Notes under the pieces: model-generated
Seen by the model: the letters and a program-made list of their open reading frames with translations, nothing else
What the model was told of the DNA's origin: nothing
Database searches by the model: none
Shown: positions 11,450 to 23,159 of the stretch, in pieces
Layout of the letters: each line of letters opens with the position of its first letter
How positions within the stretch are numbered: position 1 is the stretch's first letter
Program-made: the position numbers and the translations under genes
NCBI GenBank assembly: GCA_030141605.1
Contig: JAQGDQ010000550.1
Span: 62,001 to 126,000, forward strand
Origin: Tubiluchus corallicola
Taxonomy: Eukaryota; Priapulida; Priapulimorpha; Priapulimorphida; Tubiluchidae
Direction: 5' to 3'
DNA length: 64,000 nucleotides

Positions 11450-14058
11450 CTGGAAAATGAAAAACATGCAGCTTATCAGTTAGAGTAAGTTTTATGTAAC
11501 CTTTCAAGCATAGTTTTAACCATTTGAATCAGTTTTAATAATAATAATACCAGGGTGAAATGAAAATGAGAAAAATTGAATTTACGAAACTGAACTTGAT
11601 TGAAAAGAAAACCAGTGAAAAAAGTTGGGACAAAACATAAATTTAAATCTGTATTTTTATAGACCCGTAAATTGCATGAAAAATTCACTCTCTTTTCACT
11701 AGACTGTTATCATTTATTTAGTTTGGTTTTCTATGAATTAGTTTTCAAAATGATGTAATAGACAGCGTGACCATTAAGAGCTTAGATTCATTTTGTCGTT
11801 AACCCTATTGCTATTTTTCTAATATATTTCTGTTACGCAACGCAAAAACCAATGCATCGCTAGTTGCAAAAACCAATGTGTTGCTAGAAGCAGGGGCTGG
11901 ATTTATTATCAAGTTCCTAAAAATGCTGAATGATGTCTTTTTTGATTTTGTTTTGGCACATGTATTTCACCAATTATCCAGCAGCAAATCCCGCCTTTGG
12001 TCCCTCTCTCATTTGTCCCTCCTTAGTTCACCTTCCTCTTTCTTCCTCTGCTTTTTTCATCTCTTTCTTTCTTTCTTTTTCTCTCACAATCTTCTCCGTT
12101 CTTATTCCACTAATTTAAGCACCTTGAAAATATTGTTTTAAAGTTTCATGTCTATAAGTTGAAAATGAAAGTTCATATTTTCTGTTTGTACTAATTACTC
12201 CACAAACTTTGTTGATGATTTTGCTTGTGGATGACTGGCTTATTACATGTATAATGTCTAGTCAACACTCTGAAAAAATACACTGAGTCAAAACAGTGAC
12301 ATTACAAAATTACATTCAAAACACTCAGTTCACACTGACACTTATTTAAACATATCTACTTGTTGTAGGGATATTCTTTTCATTTCTGAAATAGACTAGA
12401 ATGACATATACAAAAGCGAACTTTGTCTAACCAGGTGCTGAAAGGGGATTATGAAATCAAAAGAAAAAGAACTTCTGAGTAAAAAAGCACTTGCAGCAAA
12501 GAGAAGAAAGAAGAAACTAAGGGCTTAAACACAAGACTGACACTGATGAAAATCTGCCTGATGTAAGCTTGTCTTATAGGTATCCAGCGCTATGATAAAA
12601 TTTTATTATGTGTGCTTGACCAAAACCGTACATAAGTTGGCATAGTTAAAGTTAAGTTGTGATGCTTCAAAGAAGAATGCACCAATAATTTGGTTAAATG
12701 TGAATTTTTTGTTTTTTTTATAAAAACAAACGGTAAATATATTGAATTTTCATTTCAAGCATCAAATTATCAAGAAAATGTCCAACAAATAATAAAAATT
12801 TAATTTTATAACCCCATGCCCACTTTTCTGAATAGAAACTAGTACTGCAATTGTAAAAAATTTGTGTTTTCAAACTCCAATAGTAGCTCGTGGAATTAGT
12901 AATTTTGCTTCTGGTTTTTTCTGTTGACAAGGCCAGATCTTCATCAGGAAGAGCCATCTACTGGAAATAAACACAACTTCAATGTGTTCTTGCAAAGTTC
13001 ATAGCAACCACACGTTCATACAGTTGCCAAGTGTTTTGTAAAGACGCGACAAAAAACAATGGCTGACTTTAACAGCGATTTTCTCAAGATTATGTTTTGC
13101 AGTGCGTAGCATGCACCTCAACTTCAACGTGGATTATCTCAGCTTAGAAATAAGAGCATTTAGCTTAGTATCAAAATGATCCTTAAGAAATGAAGATTCA
13201 GGATACCTGAATAACTAATTGCCGATTTATGCACGATTTTGGTGTGCAAGCACACATATTTGCTTTTGATATAGGCAGAAATGTGCAGCCTGTGCATAGA
13301 ACAATATATGCAGAAAAGATGAATGTGAAATGCACAAATATGATATTATCCATGGATAATTCTTCCCGCTGTCACTTGAACTACCACAATTAGCAGCGTT
13401 TATTTTTACTTAATGCTTGGTATGGTACTCTCTCACTCTCATATCTGTATCATCAGATTTCCAATGTCCTTGTTTTAGACTAATATTTATAGCTTTTACA
13501 TTAAAAAACTGCCGTTAGATTTAAGCTTACTTACAGAAAATAAAAACTGCCTCTAAGTTTAAATATTACTTGCAAACAAATCGTTTTGAGAACTTTGCAA
13601 GTTTTCGTGTTTTATCAACAATTCCACAAATCGAAGACGGGAAATCTTCTAACGCGATCGGTCTTCAGTAATGGGGATCTTATTGTGGGGTTGTCTGTGA
13701 CAGACCGCCACATAATTTTATGTTATAATAATTATAAGAAGTAATTAAATTGGATTGCTGAGATTCTTAAAGCACTTTTCTAATGAAACAGCTTTTAACT
13801 ATATATATATATATATATATATATAAATTAGGAGAACTGTCAGTACTCTATAGGCCCACTATAGCCAACGATACAGTAATAACAATTATTATCGTTTTCG
13901 TTTTTTTGCCATAATATTTTTATCTGTGTCATAATCATATCCTACTACTTTAAAATACCCTGGTGTTGAGAAAACCTATTCCTTTCAACCTTTCTTATCA
14001 CGACATACCCAGAGGTAATACCAAAAGGATAATTTGCACATTCCATAAAAAATTAAAT
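11450..14058. other. Intergenic DNA with short repeats
   Basis: No gene is supported. It holds a (TA)n tract at 13801-13825 and, on the minus strand near 12918-12960, a CTGATGA...GAAA motif just downstream of an acceptor-like TTTATTTCCAG. Confidence 0.55.
13801..13825. repeat. (TA)n microsatellite
   Basis: A pure AT dinucleotide run of about 25 bp. Confidence 0.95.
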
Positions 14059-14590
14059 TCTTTATGTTGTTGTTGCTGTCGTTGTCGTTACTGTCGTCGC
14101 AGCTGCTGCTGTAGCACTCCTATTGCACTGTTGTTCTTATAACGACACATTTAATTTCATGTTATAATAATTATGAAGAAAATGACTGAATAAATATGTT
14201 GATAGCAATTGTTGTCTAAATTAAATAAGTAGTGTAGACACTTTTACGTGTTAATTTTTTTTATTGTATCTCTTCTTTACAGCTGATGAAGTTAGTGAAG
14301 GGCGAAAGCTATGCTGTGAAAGATAAAAAATGAGATTTAATGGGTACTTTGACTTCTTAATGACAGTGACCATGAGAAGTTTCAGAATAGCACTATCTTA
14401 TTTTCAAGCTAAATGCGTACCATAGATCTCATTTGAGTTTATTATGGTTTTGTGCAGTTTATGCTGGTTTTACTAACGATTATCTATTAATGTTACTGTT
14501 ATTACTGTTATCATCATCAGCATCATTGTCATCATCGTCATCATCATCATCACCATCATCGTCATCATCTTCATTATCATCATATTCAGT
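14059..14590. repeat. Interrupted trinucleotide tracts
   Basis: GTT/GTC/GCT triplets at 14059-14120 and TCA/TCG triplets at 14505-14585. These generate the poly-Leu/poly-Ser open frame seen around 14433-14636, which I do not regard as coding. Confidence 0.85.
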
Positions 14591-15119
14591 AATACAAACT
14601 GAAGAGCTGACAGTGTATGCTAGTGGACCAAGCTAACAGCAATGTTTGGCCTACCATGGACAACTAGCAAATGGATGACTGACCACTGTAAAATTTCTTC
14701 TGTGTGTTTTTTTTGGTCATTTCATTTTGGGTTGAATTTTCATTTTGGGTTGCTCATTTAATTAGCACTTTGAATTACATTACAAAAAAGTCAGGAATTA
14801 AGAACATAATATTAAATTTGGTGCAAGAGCAGCAAAATTAATGACCATTATGACATGTTTTCCTAGTCGGAGTTTCTATTATCAAAATACGTGAACAAAG
14901 TCAAAGATGTACTTGGATTTGAAGATTTATTTACTATAAAAATGGCAGGACATAAAAAAGTTATGAAAAATAGGATATAACAGTCAAAAATCAAATGTTT
15001 AGAAAAAAATCTCGAAAAATAACAACTTTAAATAAAAATTACATAAACAAAAGTAAACAAGTGTTCAAGAAATCTAGATAAGTCAGTTTATCTAAAGTAC
15101 AACAATATATATAGACAAA
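14591..15119. other. Intergenic DNA, nothing recognised
   Basis: AT-rich sequence upstream of the retrotransposon fragment. No exon or repeat is supported. Confidence 0.55.
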
Positions 15120-17790
15120 GACATTTACATGAATACTATACTTTTCATGCTAAAATTGAATGCACACTTACGGTGGTCAACTCTTCTGGACACACATGTT
15201 ATATCTGTGGTGATATAAATATTAATCTTCTGCACCTAGAGAAGAAACAATATGTCTCCAACAATCTTTCTATGCTCTTTTCTCAATTTTTCATGCCAAT
15301 TATTACACGTCCAACAAGAATTACTCATACGTCTAAAACCTTGATTGATCATATCTATACCAATAATATGAGTCAACATATTGTGCCTGGTATAGCCCTG
15401 TACGAGGTTGCAGATCACTTGCCTATACTCTGTATCATAAAACAGTCAACGCTTGGCAGAACTAAATTTAACAAAGTTGTACGAGATAAGTGTAATATTA
15501 AGAAAGAAGACTTTGTACAAATTTGACAAACAGCCTTGATAATGTGGACTATTCCCAGTTTTTGACCGATGGAGCTTTTTTGCATGTTATTAACACTATT
15601 ACAGTTGTCTTAGACACGCATGCCACTTTCAAAACCTTAACATGCAAAAAATACTAATAGTATTAAGAATAACTCTAGTAATTCTAGTCTCTGTTAAAAA
15701 TAAAAGTAAGCTATTTAAAACACTCAAATTGTCTAATAATCCATAGGAAGTTAACTACTTCAAACTTTATTCAAATCAGTTAAATCGAATTAAAGAAATT
15801 TCAAAAAAGTTATACTACTCTCAAATCTTGCAAGCAAACAAAAATAATATGAAAAAAAATCTGGTCCACAATTAAAGATATATGTAATAAGGGAAAAGAT
15901 TCCAGAATAATTTCAAATAAAATGACAAGTGAAGACACTGAAGTTGTCGATTTACCTGCTATCTGCGAAACATTCAATAACATTTTTGCATCTGTTGGGC
16001 GAAAATACAACAAAAAATAATTCCCTTTCATTCGTTCATTTTAGTTCATACCTAGGGCATAAAAATCCTAATTCTTTTTTATTGACCCAATAACAGAGCA
16101 AGTCAGATTACAAATTAAAAAAAAATTGACGAAAGTGAAGCCTTTGCATTCTTACAAGCTTTGTTTCTTGACCACCATGCAGCTTATATTTCCTGTTGGT
16201 AAACTATTATACGGTTAGTAACTATATTGTTCTTTTACAATTATTGTAATTACATTTGATTTGATGTATAGCAGTTACAATGTGATAATGTAATTATACT
16301 GGAGTGGACAATAAATTACAATAACAATTACAATTGCCTCTGGACCTGAAAATGTACCCATTACTTATCAAATGGCCTCTGAAATTCTCGCACCACTTCT
16401 TACACTTCTTTTCAATAAATCAGTTTCCAATGGTACTTTTCCAAACGTACTAAAAATAACCAAGATCATCTCTATTCACAGATCGGGCTCCATAAGTAAC
16501 CCTTCGAACTACAGACCCATTTCTCTTTTATTACCAATTGCTAAAATTTTTGAAAAACTTTTGTACACACGCTTAGATGGTCTTTTAGACAAGTATAATT
16601 TACTGACTGTGCACGAATTTGGTTTTCGAAAATTGGACTTAACCTCATTAGCAATGTCATAATTATGTGACAGAATTAGGCATGACGTAGACCAAAAGTT
16701 ACATGTTTGTGATATTTTCTTGCACCTCTCCAAAGCATTTGATACCTTACAGCACAATGTATTGACTCATAAGCTTGAACATTATGGGATAAGGGGAATC
16801 ATATTGAGTTTATTCTAGTCATACTGGGACTCGCGAAGTCATTATACTACTGTTGCAGATGTTTCATCCAACTTGACTAATGTTACATGCAGGGTTCCTC
16901 AAGGTTCCACCCTTGGCCCCTACTATTTTTGTTATACGTCAATGATTTACCACTAGCATCCAATTATAACACAAGAATGTTTGGTGATGATACAAATTTA
17001 TTTCTGGCAGACAAGAAGTATAAAGGATCTGGAGCAATCAGTAAACATAGATATATAAAAAATTGACATGAGGATGAAAACTAATCAATTACCAGTTAAT
17101 TACAAAAAAAACTAAATTTGTGTTAATCACTGCTCAGTATTCCAAACTAGACCGAACTAATTTTCAAATCAAATGGGCAATAATAATCTTGAGCAAACTG
17201 ATCAAATCAAGTATCTAGGTATCCTTATCGACAATAAATTATCATGGAAACAGCACACACTCCACATTTCATATAAAATTAATAAAATTATAGGTATCAT
17301 AAGCAAATTGCAGCATTATGCAGACATGCACACAAACATAACTGTTTACTATCCCCCAGTTTACCCACATCTGCAATATAGTGTCCTGGCTTGGGGAACA
17401 GCATCTAATCAAACACTGAATCCAGTCATTACTGCATAGAACAAAATTGTCAAATTAATAAATTTCTCCTTGATTCGTGCACATGCAACGCCAGCATACA
17501 AAAATTTACATATACTAAAATTACATGACATTTATAAACTGGAAATAACAAAATTTGAATAAAAGTTTAAATATCATTATGCTTCCAGAAATGTTCTGTT
17601 CCTATTATGTGTATGCTGCTGATGTTCACAATTATAACACTCGATCTGCTAAAAGAGATGTTTTATATGTACAACTGGTCAATGCTCCTTAAAGTTTCGA
17701 GGCTGTAAATTGTGGAACTCAACAGAAATTACATCGGGTTCCTTAAATACATTGCAGAAACAATACAAAGAAAACATTTATTGAGTAGCT
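15120..17790 (+). mobile_element. Non-LTR retrotransposon (LINE), 5'-truncated and broken
   Basis: The element runs on the plus strand and lacks the start of its endonuclease. From about 15173 the C-terminal apurinic endonuclease region is readable: CYICGDININLL, then RPTRITHTSKTLIDHIYTNN, then VADHLPI where active copies have SDH. The reverse transcriptase begins near 16330 (ASGPENVP), has NPSNYRPISLL near 16500 and LSKAFDTLQHNVLTHKLEHY near 16729, then VPQGSTLGP near 16893, the catalytic box as FGDDTNLF near 16979 (usually FADD), and thumb motifs IKYLGILIDNKLSW near 17206 and LQYSVLAWGTA. Stops and frameshifts separate these blocks, and about 140 bp of AT-rich sequence interrupts the region near 16190-16330. 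The motif wording is that of the Jockey/CR1/L2 group; the clade is not resolved. A fossil copy. Confidence 0.9.
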
Positions 17791-19779
17791 ACAATATTGA
17801 TACGTGTCAGCAATATTGATCATATTCATTATTTTTTCTGATACTTACTCCATCTATTATTTAGTCTGTTTTTTGTCATGATAACTAATCTTTTAATTAT
17901 AAATCACTGTTAGAATTGTCAGTAAATATTTTTCTCATTGAGGATGTTATTGACAAATAATGAATAAATCTTGTAATTTTTAACATTATTGCCATTAAAA
18001 AGTTGAGATCATTTTGAGTCTTTGTCATACTGTGGACAATATATCATATCATAATAATGTGTTCGTTCGTCAAATGACGTAAAACTTTTAAGCTTTTGTT
18101 ACCAAGCGCTTCAACATGTAGTTATAATATACTCTGCAAGATAAAGCATTTTCACTATTAAAGACATTCCATTGAGACCTTTTGCGTGAAATCAATCAAT
18201 GTGAGTAATCTGCTGCCTTTGGGCTTCGCTGATGGTTTACTTGAATGGAAAGCTACAATAATTGGACTGTCTTCTGCAAATCACGATCTACCCAATTATG
18301 TTTGCCTTTAACCTTCTTGGTCCATACTTTTCCTTGATTTTATCATTCAAGTTTACAACTTGTTGTTTACAACTTTTGGCCATTTTATCCCCAGCAATAA
18401 TCTATACAAACGTGTTTGAAAAGTGTCAATCTCCTGTTGATTATTTACTTTCAAGATACACAGTTCAAAATTGTACAGAAAGATAATCGAATGATAAAAA
18501 AGTTTTGAAAATCCCAAGTTTGCAGTTTAAGTTAAGCTGACATTTTTGTTATTAAAGACATTTCCAACTTTTGAGAATGCTGCTAATGCCAATATTTTTC
18601 TTCTTCGGTAGCCAATACACTTTCTAGGTTATTAGGCTAGGTATTTACTTATGTATGGAATAGGTATTTATGTAAGTATGGACAAGTGTTTTCCCAAAAG
18701 TCGTCGCTAAACAAAGATTTCTTCTTTTGCTGAACAGGAGTCCGTACTAAACTATTACGATCTTTTGTGTTGATGTTTTTATTGTGAATAATTGAATATT
18801 TATACCTACTTGTTTTATCAAAAGCGAATACTAGGATGACTAACTAAAACTGACGATAGTAAGAGTACGTTACGGTTATTAATTGTTATACAACATTGAA
18901 AACCCATTTTGGTCAAACCCAACTCATAACGTAGTTCCAAATCTGGTTTCGTTTCCCAAAGTTAAATGCCTTTCAAGTTCTTATACACGTTAAACCTTGT
19001 TATGTTCTTGGACGTTTAATTGGTAAATCGTTCGGACAAGAAAATGAGGCTTGGTATACAGTAATTCGTTTTATGCAGCCGTTATAAGCCAATATACAAT
19101 CATAATTAATTGTGGAGTGATATTTTCAATGCGAATGACATGTCACGTGACACGTAGCATTATTACCACGGTAAAAAACCCAACCTTTAATTAAATGAAG
19201 AACTCTCGTTCTTTGTTTGTTGAGTTCTCTTCAACTTTTTTGCAAAGTTGTGGATGCAGAAAATGTGTACTCATATCAAGAACCATTTGATTGTACTTGT
19301 AGATTAGATTAGACAGAGAATGTAATATCTGCTATTCTTAAACAGGTAGATTTATTTCACATACATGGAATAGTAACAGACCTGTATTATATGGCAGTTA
19401 AGAAAATGAAAATGAGAGGCTTTTGCCCATATTTTAAATTTATTATAATTTTTTATTTTAGTCACTATGTCAAGTTCTTATTCAGTGTTTCAATTATTTC
19501 AGTGAAAGTTTGAAACAGGTAGAAGAGAAGTTGGAGTTGGTATAATTCTGCTGAAATTAATTTCATATAATTTAGATGAAGTTAAGAGCATTAGTCGGAG
19601 TTTTAGCATGATTGCGTCATACACCATTCCAATTTAACTGTTTTTGAGATTTTGGTGGTAACGATTAAGCATTGAAGTCTCTTATGTTAATTCACATGAA
19701 GTTTGAGAAGCTGTGAAGTGTTTGCAGTAATATTTTGCGTGCCTCTTTCAAATTATTATTTTTTAAGGTATTCAAAAAG
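17791..19779. other. Upstream region of the RNF141-like gene
   Basis: No exon identified. The open frame at 18262-18486 is hydrophobic but has no recognisable domain or splice support. The proximal part presumably contains the promoter and 5' UTR of the RNF141-like gene, including the CACGTG palindrome at 19142-19151. Confidence 0.5.
19142..19151. promoter_or_regulatory. Perfect E-box palindrome GTCACGTGAC
   Basis: The 10-base palindrome GTCACGTGAC lies about 630 bp upstream of the RNF141-like start codon. It matches the CLEAR/USF-type E-box bound by bHLH-zip factors such as MITF/TFE and USF. Use in this gene is inferred from position only. Confidence 0.4.
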
Positions 19780-22686
19780 ATGGGCGGTATTTCCTCGACA
19801 TCCACGTCCGATGCGAATTTTGCCGTGTTGCAAGATGCTGTCCTCAGACATGCTGGAACATTGAAAAGATTGACAACGTTACGATATGACGAGTTTCTTA
19901 GATGCATTGAACACTTAAATAACCTGTAGGTATTTGTAATTGTTACAATCTTTGAAATACAAGATAAAACGTGACTTTTTCACGTGTAGGCTGTTAAACT
20001 AGTCTAGTGTTTTCCATTAGTTAGCTTTTAGGGCACTTCAGTCTTATTGTGGAACTCCAGAACTAATATTTTCATTTAGACACATAGGGTAATTTGAAAA
20101 AGTCTCTTTCTTAGAATGCTATTTGGGTAGTAAGAGAAATTTTACAAAACAAACGAGTATATTTGAGTTGAGTTATAAAACTTTCTTTATTTTATTTTTT
20201 TTGTATAATCTATATTATCGATTGTTTAACATTAAATAATTTAAAATTGTACGTGTGATTTTGGTAAGTTGTGAGAGATTTTGTATGAAGGAGGCCACAT
20301 TAATTCTTGCTCACTGAAATATATGTATCGTATTGTTAAACTTCAGTACCAAAGATTTCTGTGATCCACATGGAAAACGGCTTGTTTTTGCTGTTAAAAG
20401 AGGTACTGATGACACCGTGCTTTGGAAAGCTATGGTCAGAATTCGCTGTATAAAGGTACATTCTTTAATAGTAGACGCAAGTAGAACTTTTTATTTTTTT
20501 TAACATCTACCAGAAGGAAAAGGCAGATCTTTTTTATCGTCAAAGATCAAAACTAGCAGTTAGGGCAATTGTTGATGATAGACCACATTTTGTAATAATG
20601 AATTCAAAACAAATGAGAAAGATATTAAAATATCAGTATCAACTCATTGTTTGTGGGTTGATCTAGAAAGATTAAATAAATATGTTGTTTTCTTCAGATT
20701 TGGTACATTTTAAATTCACAAGAAATCCAGTAATTAAATGTTAAAATACTGATTCTGTTTCAGATTAACATCGAAAGTGGTCGACCAGAGTCCAGCCGCT
20801 TGCTGAACCTAAAACAGTTTGTAGATTTTTATAATGTGATAACCCAACAAGTGGCTACCCTTGCTAGTCAAGCTGAAAGTTCTACTGGAAGGAGCACACT
20901 TAACGGTTCATGCTCTACTCATTGTGAGGAAACTGGTGATAGTGAAAAACTTGGAGCATGTGCACATGACCTGGAGGCATCTGTACTCTTGACAACGTAT
21001 GTTACCATTAAATTGTACATTTTTTATAAAAGGGGAGATGAAAGAAAAAAATGCAAGTTATAGAGCTGTAACGATACATATCGCGATACTAACCTCAGGA
21101 TACAATACACCTGAGTTAACATTTTTAGGTTTTATAAAAAGGTTAGATGAAGCTGTTGATAACTCTTTAATTAACCGTTTGATTTTTATTTATTACTTTT
21201 GTAATGTCTAAGCTATTGCTTGCAGTGTAAGTCACCAGAAAAGAAAAACATATCAGTACTTTACATTTAAAAATTGCTTGTACATTTTCTGGTTCACTTG
21301 GCCATTTCACAAGTTTATGTGTAAACAGCGTAATTAGCCTTCTACAAATTAAAAACTTTGCGTATTCAGCAGCTTTTGGCTGCTAGCAGTGCCTGTGTCA
21401 ACTCAGCTACTGCTCACTGCCGTGGTTGTTACATATCTACACTCCACAGCTGCAGCTTGGGTTACTTTACATCATCTTTATCAGCATATGGTCAAGTCTT
21501 CTAACTGCTAAATATCACTGACTCAGTTTATCATGATATGAGTGCACTTTGGCGATACGTATATCGTAATAAAAGATATTACAATGCATCGATACATTGA
21601 CGTATCATTACAAGCCTGTTAGAAGTTATCTTTTTTTCTTAATTTCACATTGTAGTGCATGGAACAAGTTCTTCAAGATTTGAATCTTATTTTTAAAAAA
21701 TACGAAAGTTATAGCTTGAAGCAAGTTTACTTTACAATATTTTTTGTTCAGTCTAGATTCTAGTGCAGCTAAGAAAAGTGATACAACGGAATGTTGCATC
21801 TGTATGGAGAGGCAAACGGAACTACTCTTACCCTGTGCTCACCAATACTGCTTGCAGTGCATTGAACAATGGTAGGCTGATTTGTTTATATTTTTGTTGT
21901 TTTTTCTTGCCTTGTGTTTATTAAATGTATTTGTTAACTAATCTTGTTAATTGTACTAACTTCTAAGAGCATCTAAGACCTTCTGGTTGCATTTACTGAA
22001 ATAATCTATATGATTTTGTTTCTTGATGGGGTTGGATGCAGCACGATAACTCCAGCTTGCAACTCGAACTCGGAAGTTTTTGTAAACCTAGCATTTTTTG
22101 TCCCAGTGTTTTGACTGTATTCTTGTGAATGTGTTCGACCTGTACAGCAAGGCAAAACCTTGTCACCCTTGATTAGTGTATTTTTACTTGCAGTTATCTT
22201 ACTTTTATTGTGTGTTGGCTATTTTAATTTCCTCAATTTCCTAGGTCCAAGTTTGATTGCAGACACTTGATTATTCACAATTGGAAAAGTTTCTGTACAG
22301 ACTGTTTAATAAATGAATGGTACTTTTATAACCGAAACTGGTCTATTATGTGCACCTCTATTATGTATACTTCTTTCACCAATGCCTGATAAAGATTACT
22401 ATTTTTATCATGTTGAAAATTATAATTAACTTTTCAGCCAATAGATGGCAGGATTTCACTTGTACTTTAGGTGTACTACATATCTTTGTATTCTCACTTA
22501 TTACAGACTGTGTATTAACTTCAGTTTTATTTCAGGAACGTGACAAACAAAACATGTCCAATATGTCGCCATCGACTCAATAGCACGGACGATTCGTGGG
22601 TTCTAACGGAAATGCCGGATTCAAGGGAAATGGAGGCCGAATTACGAAATTATTTAATGAATTTCACAAAAGCCGATACTGGTTGA
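19780..22686 (+). CDS. RNF141: RING finger protein 141 homologue (E3 ubiquitin ligase)
   Basis: Five coding exons join in frame: 19780-19925, 20347-20455, 20764-20996, 21752-21871 and 22536-22686, all GT/AG, giving 252 residues (human RNF141 is about 230). The start MGGISS fits an N-myristoylation signal (Gly2, Ser6), as in vertebrate RNF141, suggesting membrane attachment. The middle follows the family: LTTLRYDEFLRCIEHLNNL, KRLVFAVKRGTDDTVLWKAM, SRLLNLKQFVDFYNVITQQ. The C3HC4 RING has C177, C180, C191, H193, C196, C199, C210 and C213 (CCIC, PCAHQYCLQC, CPIC), followed by DDSWVLTEMP where the human protein has ESWVVSDAP. Exon 4 carries the first six zinc ligands and exon 5 the last two. Expected role: transfer of ubiquitin from an E2. 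A possible extra exon lies at 22245-22319. A noncoding 5' exon cannot be excluded. Confidence 0.93.
22245..22319 (+). CDS. Candidate in-frame cassette exon of RNF141, RING-like
   Basis: Inside the last intron, TTTAATTTCCTCAATTTCCTAG is a strong acceptor followed by exactly 75 nt and a GTACTT donor. Both junctions have the phase of the surrounding intron, so inclusion adds 25 residues with no stop. The peptide contains DCRHLIIH and FCTDCLINEW, echoing the exon-4 half-RING PCAHQYCLQCIEQW: Cys-x-His, Cys-x2-Cys and a terminal Trp split by the same donor phase. It differs by about seven extra residues between His and Cys. It may be a duplicated half-RING used as an alternative exon, or a decayed duplicate. 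Expression is unknown and the donor is not ideal. Confidence 0.5.
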
Positions 22687-23134
22687 TAAAATATGGAGAT
22701 ATAAGTGTTGGCCAAATTATATGCAACATTTAACAGTATTTGTCACTGTAAACATAGAATGCTGTTTTCCGTTTTCAACATGGATCTGTTCTTCCCTGGT
22801 CTGTCTTTGTTCTGTTCTAAAGTTGTATCGATATTTTACAGACAGAATAAGAGTTTAGTACAACTGTCGTTGAAGGTTTTGTAGTCGGGCTGGTTTTATT
22901 TAAAGAATTATTTAAAGAACTTGTGCTAGTTGGCATAAAATTGTAGATTGTATATATTGTGTATTGTAAATGTGCTGCTCAAACATTTTTGTTTTTAAAT
23001 TACAGCCTACGGTTATTTATTCCATTTACTTAACTAATTTGCGGAAAATTTCAAAAAGCTTTTTCCAGTAGACCTTTGATATGGTTATAGTGGTCCTAGA
23101 ACAATATTCTCCACTCAATTAGAATAAGTAATTG

Positions 23135-23140
23135 AATAAA
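23135..23140 (+). terminator. Polyadenylation signal AATAAA, RNF141-like gene
   Basis: AATAAA about 450 nt after the stop codon, followed by a T-rich stretch. It is the first canonical signal I see downstream on this strand. Confidence 0.55.
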
Positions 23141-23159
23141 GTTCAAAATTTTATATTTT

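Noticed and set aside
18262-18486. Hydrophobic 74-codon open frame
   Set aside because: T-rich sequence gives spurious hydrophobicity; no gene context.
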